64,000 nt of DNA from Branchiostoma floridae (GCF_000003815.2 NC_049990.1:4948251-5012250), one strand, 5' to 3'; positions 24,801 through 32,165 are shown, counted from the stretch's first letter. The notes: generated from the letters alone by a model not told the origin. Numbers and translations: made by a program.

Positions 24801-27800
24801 TGACGTCAACTTCACGCCCAAGGTCCCCGAACGTCATGACGTCATGGTCTACTTCAACAACGAGATTGTTCCAGGTATGACAGTTAATTTGTCGGCCCAT
24901 CTAGAATATGATATAGAAGCTGTAACATTTTCGGTCCAAAAAAGCATTTTTCTATGGGTAACGCAAAAAAAGACCTTCCTCGATAGAACGATAATAGATT
25001 GGCATAATTTCAAAACCCCATTCCATGAGAAATGCATAGATCTATTAGATATATTCTTGGTATATCAAGTCGATCTTAGTACGCTTAGTATACAATTCAA
25101 AAGCTATTTCCTAACACGTCGCTAAGAAACAATTCTTAGTAAGACCAGTTGACATCTATAAAAGTAGTTTTGTTCAACTTTTTCTCATGTTTGATATTGT
25201 AAAGCTGAAGCATCAAAGACTAGAAAAGTTTTAACGATTCTTAGTACATATACTTTTTCACGTATGTACAATATATCATTTACTAAGTACTCTTACCCTC
25301 TACAAGGTTGTCCCTTGCTTGCGGACGTGAGGCCGGAGCGGTCCCCCATTGCGAGCGGGAACGGTCTGCGGGAGGGGTTGGAGGGACGGGCCTGCGACTT
25401 TACTGTGGACACGGCAGGCTGCAAGAAGGACAAGATTGACGTGCAAGTCTTTGGTGGGTAGCTTATTTGTGCCGTCGATGTGTAATAACCTTTGTGAGGT
25501 GTTTGCTTCAAGATGAAAGCAAACATGAGTGAAACAACAAACTGGCAGTGACTTGAACTTGTTGGTGACTTTACTCTGGATTGAACTGGAGGGGTCCCGA
25601 AAACAGCCAGACGTTGCTACATTGATGCCCAATCTTCATTGACGTATCATTCCTCCCGAGAAAACTTGACCGGAGCGGACAAGGGCAAAGACATCATTTG
25701 CTTTTTTTCCTCAGTGGAAGCTGTCTAAGGCCTCTAATCGCTCACAAAACTCCTCCATTTGCTTGGGTAAATTTTGTATTGTGTATATCATTACTTGGAT
25801 GTCTAACCTTAATCGACATGTTGGTAACTATGTAAATTTCCTAAATACAGACCCAGACGCTGAATGTAATAACGTCTCCACTAGCTTGAGTTACTTTTGT
25901 ATTGATTATGTCATTACCTGGATGTCTAATCTTCATCGACGTGTTGATAACTTTGTAAATGTCCCAAAAATACAGGCCCGAATGCTGAGTGTAACAACGT
26001 GAGTGTGGTGCAGCACGCGGACAGGGTGGAGTGTTCCTACGTGCCGAGGGAGTCAGGTGTGCACGTGGTGGACATCACTCATGGCGGCAAGGAAATTCCT
26101 GGTAAGTCACTTTTTCTTTTTCTCGTTTGAAACCTCTTTTGAAACACATGATGTTGGTCGGAAATACATTAACATTAAACGTCTGATTTGTCTGAACTCC
26201 GTGTACGATAGACAAAACTATACACTATATATTCTCTAAGTGATCATTTTTGAAAAACAAATATCTTCCACCTAAACCTCTTCTTTCGATGGATCAACAG
26301 CCAACTGCAACTGCTGCTCTTGACTTTTGCAAATAACTCATTTTTATGCAAAAATGAAGTCCCTCAGATCAGTGACTGTCAACCCTCACCTCTTTTCTGT
26401 GATGAGTGGAATAGACAGCATTTTCGCAGCCAATGGCAACTAGGCACGTCTTAAAAATAAGATTACCATTCTCTTTATGCAAATTAGGGAGCCCCTTCCA
26501 ACCAGTGATCGTCAACCCTCACCGCGTGTCTGTGATTGGTGGAATGGACAGTATCCTGGCAGCCAATGGGCGGCTCCCCCTGGTGGTGAGCGAGAGGTGC
26601 ACGATTCCGCTGACGGCCAGTCAGGCGGGTCCGGGGAGGATGACGTCACGCGTCAGGAGCGCGTCACGTGAACTCCCCGTGGACGTGGACGTGAAGCCTG
26701 ATGGGAAGCATTACGTCAGCTTTGTACCAGAAGAAGAAGGTACATTGCTTCATTCATATTCATTTATAGAAATCTCATTCATTCATTCATTCTTTCATGC
26801 AATGACGTTCATTCATTAATTCGGTCTGTAAGTCATTTCAGACATAACAATAAGACGACGTTTCAGCTAAGGCCAAAAGAGCCATTAGTACTAAACAGTA
26901 GGAATTTCTAGCCACAATGGCAGTGGGTTATGTTATATCTGTCTTTTCAATGATTTTTAAACCTCCTTGTCTTTTCAACATTAATTTTGTTACCGATGTA
27001 TTCAAATTTGACAAAGAACTATGTCTGATTTGTAACGGCAATTTATAATCTACTCCAAAAAGCAGTTTCTCAAGCAGCTGGATATGATTTTGGGAACGGT
27101 CAATTAATCAAACGTTCACCATCCATGGCCAGTGTCATTCGTCAGTGAATTTTTATCTATTCTCTGTTACAAACTACCTACCTACCTAATCCTCTTCGCT
27201 CCCTTTGGTGGAACATATATAAGGCGCTGACGAACTTCCTCCAGTCCTTCCTATCTTAGACCATCCATCTGATCTCGTGCCAGCTCTTACGTGCAGCCTT
27301 GATCCTCCCTTCTCCAGCCCTCCAGGTGCCTAGAGGCCTGCCTCTGTTTCGCTTTCCTTGAGGACTCCATTTGAGGGTGACATAATGGTGTCTGTTCTTC
27401 TGTATACACACATAACGCTAGTTCACCTTTATTCGCAGGGTAACCTATATCCGTTGCACCTAAAAAAAAGTAAAATCAGGATATTTAGGGATATCACGTT
27501 GATGGATGGTGGTTTCATGTCAATATAGTGCAGTTTGAGACCACTGTCCGTCGTCTTGATATCCCGAAATACCCTGGTGCTAAATACAGCGGATAAAGGT
27601 TACCCTGCAAATAAAGGTGAACTAGCGTCACGTCAAACGTTATCTATTTGCTGTTTCTTTATCACCAGGTGAGCACAACATAGACATCAAGTGGAACGAC
27701 CACCACATCAACAGGTCCCCCCTACAGGGCGACGCCGACCAGTACGCAGTGGACGCGCGAAGGGTGGAGCTCAGCGGGCCGGGCCTGGGTCCGGAGGTGA

Positions 27801-30800
27801 AGGGGAGCGTTCCACAGGAGTTCCTTATCGACGGCAGTAGGGCGGGACGAGGTACGGCAGGCTATTGGGTTTTTGCACTCACGTGATATTGACGTCACTT
27901 TGTGTCCACCATGTTGGTTGTTCAAAAACTTGTGGTGAAGGGCAGCGTTCCGCAGGAGTTTGTCATTGACGGCAGCAGGGCGGGACGAAGTACGGCACGC
28001 TATTGGGTGTTTACACTCACGTGATTGTGACGTCATATTGCGTCCACCATATTGATTGGTTGAAACGCATTATGTTCCGATAGCAGACCAATCTGCGTTT
28101 TTCATGCATACATTTAGCCATGGCTAAAGAAAAAAGCCTCGTTCAAAACCTCAGTTGAGGATGGCTGCTTTGCCTACCCTCTACATTCAGAGAGCACCTT
28201 ACCATTAATTCATTTGTTCCTGTGAACAAACCTCTATAGTACATTCAAATTTGGATTTATGTGCTCCTCAAAAAGATGTTTGCAAACTTGATATCCTTCC
28301 TCGTGTCCAAATAAGCAAATACTGTTTTAGTCTGAAAATGCTACAAAAGAAAATGAGAATGTTCAAAGCACAATAGAAAAATGATGCATACCGTATGTTC
28401 GTTATGTTTGCTTATAGGTTCTCCACATGTTACCATGAATGGTCCACAGCCAGTAGATGTGTCATTAGAACCCATTCTTGGCAAGAAGAACGTCTACAAG
28501 GCCAAGTACGAGGCAACAGAGCCAGGTAAGTTCACTTTTTTGTCGCCATATTTCTGTACATAGACCGGTCTACCGACACAAATAACAATTTTGCGTTTGA
28601 CAGTGACTAGCACAATGCTATGCGTTTCTTTTCATCAACAGCTGAAAAGTGATAGTCCAAAAATGGTATTCTGCCTTCTTGGTGTGTCTCTGTTTCAAAT
28701 AGTGACACACCAAGAAGGCAGAATACCATTTTTGGTACTTGGTGTGTTTCTATGTCAAAGTGCTCTGGTGAAAAGAAAAGCGCCGTTTCTGTTTCAACAG
28801 AAACAACGAACGTGGTATAGTGCCCACATAAGCTAGTGACAGCATATTAGCAACCATTCTTTTGGACAGCCTGTGTTCATGACTAAATTTGATACACCGA
28901 CGTATGTCCTGTTTTAGGGGAGTACTCAATGATATTGTAGTTCTGTTTAACCTAACCAGTAATGTCTAAAATCACCAGGTTAAGGGTTGTGTAAAAGAGA
29001 TCTCCGATATCCTATGTTCATACAAATCTGATGAAACTATTTCCGTTTGTATTTGTCCTATGTTAGGAGAGTACCAGATGAACTGCCTGTGGTCTCATAA
29101 GGAAGTTCCTGGCTCCCCGTACGACATCCAGGTGTACGACAGCAGGAGAGTGACGTATGCAGGGCCTGACGCGGGGAACCTTGGGAAGACTGTCAAGGGC
29201 ATCATCGACCCAAGGAGGGCGGGCAAACAAGGTGAGGGAAACAGCACGTTTACCAACGACAAAAGCCTAGATTTCCTCCGCCTTGTATAAACTTCAGGAT
29301 TGTGATATTTTGATAGTGCTCTACAACTGAATACTATGATCTACTTCTAGGCACCTTTGGATCAGTACATTTGGACAGTTAACATAAGAGGAAAGACTAG
29401 AAACTACAATGGCAACATTCTGCAAAAATGCAGAATGATTTCCCTCTAGCCTAATGTCAAGCTACTTGCATACAATGCTTTACCATTAGGCTCGCCCTAA
29501 AGTACAAATAGTGTGTGCGATTGAAAAAAAATTTGGAAATATGCATGGGGGTATATGATCGCCAGCCCTGGTAGCCTAGCCATTTCTGTTCAACCTTTTC
29601 TGCTAGGAAGAGGAAAGAAAAGAACGCATCGACAAAAATACTATTTTCTCCTTCGAGAAAACATAACTCCAAATATTATGACCCTGATGTCTGACGCCTT
29701 GTTGATGCCGTTACCAAGGCAACATGAAGGTGCGCTGCTCCGGCCCGTCGAAGCGCGCTGACGTCAGCCTGGCGGAGAACGGGGACGGGACCATCGGGGT
29801 GGAGATCCTTCCTCACGAGGCGGGCCCGCACAACTTGGAGATACGCTGTAATGATGAACCTATTGCAGGTAGGTCTCGCATATGTACAGATAATACGTCT
29901 CATGTATAGTTTCTGTCTTAGAATCCTTGTCTGTGTGGTCTGAATGATTGTGTACAATATATACAATATACCAACAGATTGATGGCTACATACTAGTAGT
30001 AACATGCCCATAGTCTGTTAGGCTGCATATTCAAGTTTTAGCTTGTTTGGCTATGACATGTAAAGATATTCCCACATAGAAATGGAATGATTGTATCCCC
30101 CCTCTAGGCTCTCCGTTCACCATTGACATAGAGGACCAGCCCGACGCCAGTAAGGTGCGAGTGTTCGGCCCGGGACTGCAGAGCGGGCAGCTGGAGGGGT
30201 TCAAGGGTAACTTCCTGGTGGACGGAAGCGAGGCCGGGCCAGGGGAGCTGAAAATCAGAGTCTACGGACCTTCCAGAGGTAAGTTGAACTCGTTGTTCTT
30301 GAGTATATGTTCATGACATAATGTACCAAAGAACCGACACAATTGGCAAGTGAGTAGAGTATTTGCCTTTTTCCCCTGCTACGAACTCGGCATTTGGGAG
30401 ATAGTATAGGAGTTGAACACGCACACTCCACTACCAGTGGACTAACCCTCTGCTGTAGTGTTTGCTAATTTGTGTGGCCCAAGGGCTATTGAGACGAAGT
30501 TAGGTGCCGCCCTGTAGACAATCTGCTGTGGGAAGAACTATAATGTACCTATTTGCAATAATCTGTCTATGTCTACATGTGTTTGTCTTTTTGATATATA
30601 TTACAATGAAAATTTACAGAGAATACCTTGTATCTAGCTCAAAGGTACACGTCACTCCATCTTAAGTTAATTGATTTTGTCGTGAGATGTTATTTCTGAC
30701 TCGGTTAGAGAAAATGCTGGTCCATTTCTGAGCGTTAGTTTAGCGCCCAGAAATAACAATTTGGTCTTTTACTGCTCAAAACCTGCTGAAATATGAATGC

Positions 30801-31500
30801 GGCTTATGTAAAATCGTGATTGTTTATTTCTTTTTCAGATTCCTTCAGGTTGGAATCTAAAGTGTTGAACGAAGAAGACAGGAAGGTGGCCATGTCCTTC
30901 ATTCCCAAAGAAGAGGGGAGGTACGAGATCGCCGTTAACTGGTCAGGCGAGCACGTTCCGGGCAGCCCGTTCCCGGTCATCGTACACGGCCGGCAGGATG
31001 CCATGGTCATGGACCCGCAGGACAACGTGAACTCCGCCCCGCCCATGGTCGAACCTCCTCCGTTACCTGCTCTACCGCCTCCGCGGGACTACGAGTACAT
31101 GCCTCCCGCAGCCCGAGACTTCGACGACCCGGTGTACCGGCCCCCGGCTCCCCCCATCCGCCGGGAACCCTCCTACGAGCCCCGCAGACCGGTAAACGGC
31201 TACTACATCGACCCGTACAACAGATACCCGGAGGACTACCAGCGCCCAGCCTACTCCAACCCCGTGTACGATCGCTACTACGATCCCTACGACAAGTTCC
31301 CGCCAAGGGACTACCTGGAACCGCGCAAGGACCAGTACTACTACCATCCGCGGTACGAGGGGTACGAGCCGGCCGGCCGGTACTATCCGCTGCACGCCAG
31401 GTCTGACTTGGACGACATCGACAAACGGTCGGACTTTTACATTCCCACAGATGCTCGTGAGGGCAGGAAGGCCAGAAAACTGCCAGCGATAACATACTAG
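3621..31500 (+). CDS. Filamin-like protein without actin-binding domain (gene 1, 24 exons)
   Basis: Joining 24 exons with consensus GT-AG borders gives 4050 nt, or 1349 residues, with one frame and a terminal TAG. Residues 1-147 are a polar, Arg/Tyr-rich, probably disordered leader. Residues 148-1180 form 11 tandem Ig-FLN repeats of about 85-100 residues, each ending near G-S-P-F/Y and carrying the VDxxxAG and FxPxxxGxY/H signatures. Residues 1181-1349 are a Tyr/Pro-rich tail. Filamins normally join an N-terminal pair of calponin-homology domains to many such repeats and cross-link actin. No such domains are present, so a scaffold role without direct actin cross-linking is inferred. Every junction from exon 4 onward is phase 1, allowing repeats to be shuffled or skipped in frame. 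Gene 2 is its closest visible relative. The start is the first ATG of the opening exon, with A at -3. Confidence 0.85.
3695..5213 (+). other. Gene 1 intron 1
   Basis: AT-rich and without convincing features, apart from a short local duplication of TTTTTTCATTTCTA...AATGAGAAAAGT at 3721-3788. Confidence 0.5.
5214..5299 (+). CDS. Gene 1 exon 2
   Basis: Acceptor ttacccag and donor gtgagt bound 86 nt that keep the frame of exon 1 and encode an Arg/Ser/Tyr-rich leader with RSFRSYEDIRYIERPPPGR. No homology recognised. Confidence 0.6.
8512..8925. repeat. Degenerate tandem repeat, about 100-135 bp units
   Basis: CAATTTGTCCAGCTTCTGTT at 8535, CAATTTGTCCAACTTCTGAT at 8636, CAATTTGTCCAG at 8770 and CATTTTGTCTAG near 8917 mark four units. 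They share ATATGAAAGCTTAATGA/TTCATAAGCTAATTGA and GCAAGGAATTT segments. Confidence 0.65.
9727..9812. repeat. (GT)43 microsatellite
   Basis: Uninterrupted GT dinucleotides over 86 bp, 160 bp before the exon 3 acceptor. The Val/Cys and Thr/His open frames over it are artefacts. Confidence 0.97.
9975..10071 (+). CDS. Gene 1 exon 3
   Basis: Acceptor ctgctccag and donor gtgagg bound 97 nt in frame. It encodes charged, Trp-containing leader sequence (RRWDDRNGGDWM, then RRIVELDDD). GC content is well above the flanking intron, as expected for an exon. Confidence 0.65.
10245..10485 (+). repeat. Dispersed palindromic family, two adjacent right-half copies
   Basis: TCTGACAGTTTACAAAACTT then CCAGTTGCTCCAGTAA at about 10253, and GTCTGACCCATTTTATCC then CCAGTTGCTTGAGTAACA at about 10393. 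The second continues into the family end ATTACCTGAATGTGTAACGT and CATCGACG. Confidence 0.65.
11790..11940 (+). repeat. Dispersed palindromic family, right-half copy
   Basis: ACGAAAAACAACGGAC, CGTCTGACCGTTTCCAAAAT, TTGCTCGAGTAACTGCTTTT, then GGGCGTATCTTATTACCTGG and ATGTCTAACTTTCATCGA, the fullest view of the family's right end. Confidence 0.7.
12848..13110. repeat. Minisatellite with near-palindromic core CACCATGCACATTGGTG
   Basis: About nine units of 27-40 bp share CACCATGCACATTGGTGTAC with variants. The core pairs CACCA with TGGTG. The repeats give the misleading His/Cys-rich frames seen here. Confidence 0.85.
13812..13996 (+). CDS. Gene 1 exon 4
   Basis: Acceptor atctccag and donor gtgagt bound 185 nt. 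It encodes the end of the disordered leader, rich in Ser, Tyr and Pro (YSFSTPHYPASHDSESLY), and finishes with VTFNGLP directly before the first Ig-FLN repeat. The exit is phase 1, the phase shared by all later junctions. Confidence 0.7.
13997..14893 (+). other. Gene 1 intron 4 with a retroposon tail
   Basis: A short duplicated TATTTTGAATGTCAAAATAC is present at about 14170 and 14214. At 14461-14560, on the minus strand, AAGCGCCTAGAAAAGGAGAT leads to AAATAAAACAAACAAACAAA, a non-LTR retroposon ending. Confidence 0.5.
14894..15040 (+). CDS. Gene 1 exon 5, repeat 1 first half
   Basis: 147 nt encoding residues 148-197: a strand A-C segment with GEGIGNVPVGKEAQFTVDTT followed by RAGDAGIDVDIRG, the standard first half of an Ig-FLN repeat. 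Corresponds to the gene 2 exon at 48303-48455. Confidence 0.85.
15399..15476 (+). CDS. Gene 1 exon 6, repeat 1 middle
   Basis: 78 nt encoding GPSGRNVPCQVTGDGVFRCR then YTPTEVG, the central strands of the repeat. The length is identical to its gene 2 counterpart at 47615-47692. Confidence 0.85.
16016..16153 (+). CDS. Gene 1 exon 7, end of repeat 1 and start of repeat 2
   Basis: 138 nt. GAHQVGVKFANEHIHGSPYQ completes repeat 1, and the remaining codons open repeat 2. The following 4.1-kb intron contains the CACTG-ended element. Confidence 0.85.
16526..16554 (+). repeat. Left terminal inverted repeat of the CACTA-like element
   Basis: Pairs with the reverse complement of 20103-20131 with one mismatch. 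The flanking base triplet is CAA. Confidence 0.8.
16650..17012. repeat. Tandem 122-bp repeat, three copies
   Basis: Units starting near 16653, 16775 and 16896 share ATTTCAGGAGTC, CATATCCGGATTTC, TAATGGAACGTT and TTCCGAATATTTC in the same order. They form the left subterminal part of the CACTA-like element and diverge by substitutions. Confidence 0.8.
17409..17779 (-). other. Cys-rich open frame inside the element
   Basis: On the minus strand an 82-codon frame (17672-17409) encodes VSCQNCFYSEDGRCLDYA, then METVL-like and CRRYCGVLPEHLP segments. A TTCCATTCCAG acceptor-like site lies at about 17736. Its composition is more protein-like than neighbouring frames. It may be a transposase exon or a captured host exon. 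There is no ATG in frame and no family is recognised, so this is a weak call. Confidence 0.25.
18723..19098. repeat. Tandem 72-bp repeat, five copies plus a partial
   Basis: Units start with GATATTGTCCGGATATGG at 18723, 18794, 18866, 18938, 19010 and 19082 (spacing 71 then 72 bp). The middle copies are nearly identical, pointing to recent expansion. The array carries the element's subterminal TCCGGATAT motif. Confidence 0.9.
20103..20131 (-). repeat. Right terminal inverted repeat of the CACTA-like element
   Basis: Reverse complement begins CACTGTGCGAAAGGGTGTGA and matches the left end at 16526. It is followed by CAA, as is the left flank. Confidence 0.8.
20270..20443 (+). CDS. Gene 1 exon 8, repeat 2 core
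   Basis: 174 nt encoding residues 269-327, with VDAEAAGRGRLEAEVLSSG and a KYQIKFVPKVCVPHEVKIKY core, ending in LLPG. The length is identical to the gene 2 exon at 45748-45921. Confidence 0.85.
21220..21432. repeat. Intronic tandem duplication, about 125 bp
   Basis: TACAGCTAACGCAACAGCAC at about 21227 recurs with one change at about 21352. Both copies continue through a TTTATGCCT-TAG-TGTCTA-ATGTACAGCA string. The unit has no exon sequence and lies just upstream of exon 9. Confidence 0.75.
21478..21624 (+). CDS. Gene 1 exon 9, repeat 3 first half
   Basis: 147 nt beginning GSPYKVKV, which closes repeat 2, then GEGLGRIPVDRPASFTVDAT and RAGDPNLGV. It has no counterpart in gene 2 and belongs to the extra two-repeat block shared by exons 9-11. 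Confidence 0.85.
21980..22060 (+). pseudogene. Truncated duplicate of the exon 10 acceptor edge
   Basis: Begins with the same TATCCCCAG acceptor and repeats about 80 nt of exon 10, then breaks off at CCTGTAACATAA. Upstream intron sequence is also duplicated, giving a 155-bp offset to the true exon. In frame, differences are almost all third-position synonymous changes, with one Asn/Ser replacement. The frame meets a stop soon after, so use as an exon would need the weak donor gtaaca. Confidence 0.85.
22135..22365 (+). CDS. Gene 1 exon 10, repeats 3-4
   Basis: 231 nt encoding residues 376-453, the second half of repeat 3 (CEYLPREVGDYSINVNYG, then GSPFTSHAY) and the start of repeat 4. It equals two separate exons (84 and 138 nt) in the neighbouring block and in gene 2, so an intron is absent here. 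Confidence 0.85.
22878..23057 (+). CDS. Gene 1 exon 11, repeat 4 core
   Basis: 180 nt with VNAQAAGAGDVEPEVTCMG and YNVSFVPKMCKTHDVNVRF, ending VVPG. Same length as exon 15, its likely duplicate partner. Confidence 0.85.
23424..23570 (+). CDS. Gene 1 exon 12, repeat 5 first half
   Basis: 147 nt. GSPYRVKV closes repeat 4, then GLNYVPVGKTAVFSVDATH and AGEPDSRLHV open repeat 5. Corresponds to gene 2 exon 44480-44626 (also 147 nt). Confidence 0.85.
23674..23873. mobile_element. Fold-back MITE, 200 bp
   Basis: The ends are inverted copies: GCACCAAGGCTAGG at the left and CCTAGCCTTGGTGC at the right. Inner arms also pair (CCCATCAGCTTATT with AATAAGCTGATGGG, and CCTCCATAGCAG with CTGCTATGGAGG). The inner arm motif recurs in the fold-back element at 33.9 kb. 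It lies in the intron after exon 12. Confidence 0.75.
23987..24070 (+). CDS. Gene 1 exon 13, repeat 5 middle
   Basis: 84 nt encoding ALGPDLREVPVQVSGSGAYT and CEYVPNLVG. The length is identical to gene 2 exon 44143-44226. Confidence 0.85.
24195..24290 (-). repeat. Dispersed palindromic family, left half
   Basis: Carries AAGCAGTTACCCAAGCAACT, then GGATATAATTTTGGAAACGG and a CCATCCGGTGTCTTTCGTCA segment. These match, in inverted or direct form, the copies at 11.8, 27.1, 35.6 and 63.0 kb. Confidence 0.7.
24385..24522 (+). CDS. Gene 1 exon 14, repeats 5-6
   Basis: 138 nt. GNHTISVTYGAEQVRGSPFT closes repeat 5, and the rest opens repeat 6. Same length as gene 2 exon 43339-43476. Confidence 0.85.
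24695..24874 (+). CDS. Gene 1 exon 15, repeat 6 core
   Basis: 180 nt with DASDAGKGTLRSEVSCQG and YDVNFTPKVPERHDVMVYF, ending IVPG. Gene 2 counterpart 42691-42864 is 174 nt. Confidence 0.85.
25307..25453 (+). CDS. Gene 1 exon 16, repeat 7 first half
   Basis: 147 nt. GCPLLADV closes repeat 6 with Cys in place of the usual Ser in the GSP motif. GNGLREGLEGRACDFTVDT and AGCKKDKIDV open repeat 7. Gene 2 counterpart is 42162-42308. Confidence 0.85.
25755..25880 (+). pseudogene. Duplicate of the exon 17 acceptor edge
   Basis: A 125-bp unit (intron, AAATACAG acceptor and about 30 nt of exon) precedes the true exon 17 copy. In frame the fragment reads DPDAECNNVS against GPNAECNNVS in exon 17. Five of the eight codon differences are synonymous, including a TCC/AGT serine switch. 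It then runs into the dispersed-family sequence rather than exon. Confidence 0.8.
25976..26101 (+). CDS. Gene 1 exon 17, repeat 7 second half
   Basis: 126 nt encoding GPNAECNNVSVVQHADRVEC then YVPRESGVHVVDITHGGKEI. Its acceptor lies inside a tandemly duplicated unit. Gene 2 counterpart 41699-41821 is 123 nt. Confidence 0.85.
26345..26446 (+). pseudogene. Duplicate of the exon 18 start, broken
   Basis: The copy sits 133 bp upstream of exon 18 and shares GTCAACCCTCACC, TTCTGTGAT and GCAGCCAATGG in the same order. In frame it reads VTVNPHLFSVMSGIDSIFAA then a stop (TAG). The acceptor position has lost its pyrimidine tract and clear AG. It looks non-functional. Confidence 0.8.
26488..26739 (+). 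CDS. Gene 1 exon 18, repeats 7-8
   Basis: 252 nt. GSPFQPVIV closes repeat 7, then a divergent repeat 8 core follows (VSVIGGMDSILAANGRLPLV, later YVSFVPEEEG). In gene 2 the same segment is two exons of 147 and 105 nt, whose sum is exactly 252. Confidence 0.85.
27055..27160 (-). repeat. Dispersed palindromic family copy
   Basis: Carries AAGCAGTTTCTCAAGCAGCT, GGATATGATTTTGGGAACGG and a terminal CATTCGTCAGTGA, matching the copy at 24.2 kb in order and orientation. Confidence 0.7.
27669..27851 (+). CDS. Gene 1 exon 19, repeats 8-9
   Basis: 183 nt. GEHNIDIKWNDHHINRSPLQ closes repeat 8, and VELSGPGLGPEVKG with FLIDGSRAGRG opens repeat 9. Gene 2 counterpart 40083-40259 is 177 nt. Confidence 0.85.
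27936..28048 (+). pseudogene. Duplicate of the exon 19 donor edge
   Basis: Lies 138 bp downstream of exon 19. About 54 nt of exon end are repeated with the donor GT kept (gtacggc), followed by duplicated intron (TATTGGGTGTTTACACTCAC). In frame, six codons differ but only one residue changes (Leu to Val). No acceptor precedes it, so it could act only as an alternative donor by extension. Confidence 0.85.
28418..28525 (+). CDS. Gene 1 exon 20, repeat 9 middle
   Basis: 108 nt encoding GSPHVTMNGPQPVDVSLEP and KKNVYKAKYEATEPG. Gene 2 counterpart 39580-39690 and gene 3 counterpart 63735-63845 are 111 nt. Confidence 0.85.
28657..28735. repeat. Perfect 32-bp inverted repeat (hairpin)
   Basis: The arms at 28657-28688 and 28704-28735 are exact reverse complements over 32 bp, with a 15-nt spacer. 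The left arm starts CCAAAAATGGTATTCTGC. A second small hairpin (GTTTCTGTT / AACAGAAAC) follows at about 28787. It lies in the intron between exons 20 and 21. Confidence 0.9.
28870..28935 (+). pseudogene. Duplicate of the exon 21 acceptor edge
   Basis: Placed 149 bp before exon 21. TATGTCCTGTTTTAG then GGGAGTACTCAATGA parallels TTTGTCCTATGTTAG then GAGAGTACCAGATGA at the true exon, and the preceding intron also matches (GTTCAT, AAAT-TGAT). The fragment gives GEYSM against GEYQM and then a stop. Confidence 0.75.
29067..29231 (+). CDS. Gene 1 exon 21, repeats 9-10
   Basis: 165 nt. GEYQMNCLWSHKEVPGSPYD closes repeat 9, and GNLGKTVKGIIDPRRAG opens repeat 10. The TVKGIxDPRxAG segment is conserved in the gene 2 exon at 39019-39189. 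Confidence 0.85.
29719..29868 (+). CDS. Gene 1 exon 22, repeat 10 core
   Basis: 150 nt encoding KVRCSGPSKRADVSLAENG and GVEILPHEAGPHNLEIRCND, ending IAG. Exactly 150 nt in gene 2 (38463-38612) and gene 3 (62351-62500). Confidence 0.85.
30108..30278 (+). CDS. Gene 1 exon 23, repeat 11 first half
   Basis: 171 nt beginning GSPFTIDIEDQPDASKVRVF, then GPGLQSGQLEGFKGNFLVDG and SEAGPGELKIRVYGPSR. Same length as the gene 2 exon at 37588-37758. Confidence 0.85.
30839..31500 (+). CDS. Gene 1 exon 24, last repeat and tail, stop
   Basis: 662 nt ending in TAG. The first 51 codons complete repeat 11 (VAMSFIPKEEGRYEIAVNWS, GSPFPVIVHG). The remaining 169 residues are a disordered tail with PPPLPALPPP, many Tyr in acidic/Pro contexts, and an NPVY motif (SNPVYDRYYDPYDK). 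NPxY is a known PTB-domain docking motif; its use here is inference. The tail ends in a basic EGRKARK segment. GC content is high. Confidence 0.85.
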
Positions 31501-32159
31501 AAATTGCGCATTTTGTAGTAGATATTTTAGATGATATACAGTCAAAACTGCCCCCAAAAGATCACTCATGAGACCGTAAGATCCAGCCTATGTGGACAGG
31601 TGGTCACTATAGGTTTCTTTTGAGATTTAAAAATGTCTGTGTCAATTGGAATAGTTATCAAAAGGAACACCAAGAAGTGGTATCATCGGCAAGGTGGTCC
31701 TCATGTAGAGGCAGTAACTTGTACAGGTTTGATTGTATCACATAACCAAGAGAAATAGTATGTCATCACTGGGAACTTAATGACCTCCGTAACTAATTTG
31801 GATATAAGACCACTGCCTTTAGTTATTTTTCGTCTGCATGATACCACCGATGATGCTGTTTTAAGACAGGGCCGCGAAAGTAACGTGGCTAAAACAGTAG
31901 AAAATGGGAACAAAAAGACAAGAGGTGCAGCTTCCTTAATCTACAGATTCCTTTGGGAGAAGCTGGCGTGTTATCAAGCAGAGACTTCTCATCGGGATTG
32001 AAAAAACAAATCAAATCCTCAAACTCTGCACGTAAGATGAACATATTGTTATACTGTTTTAGTCCAGCACTATATTCTAAACGCATAGTCTCGTTGTTCC
32101 CAGATTTCTGTGCCTTCCTCCTCAAACTAGAGCGATACAAACCTATAGATTATGATCAC

Positions 32160-32165
32160 AATAAA
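32160..32165 (+). terminator. Candidate poly(A) signal, proximal
   Basis: AATAAA within CACAATAAACAAAC, 660 bp after the gene 1 stop. It is weaker in context than the distal signal. Confidence 0.3.

Noticed and set aside
31007..31569. Long minus-strand frames of 162 and 165 codons
   Set aside because: Antisense shadows of the GC-rich last exon of gene 1; no splice support or motif.
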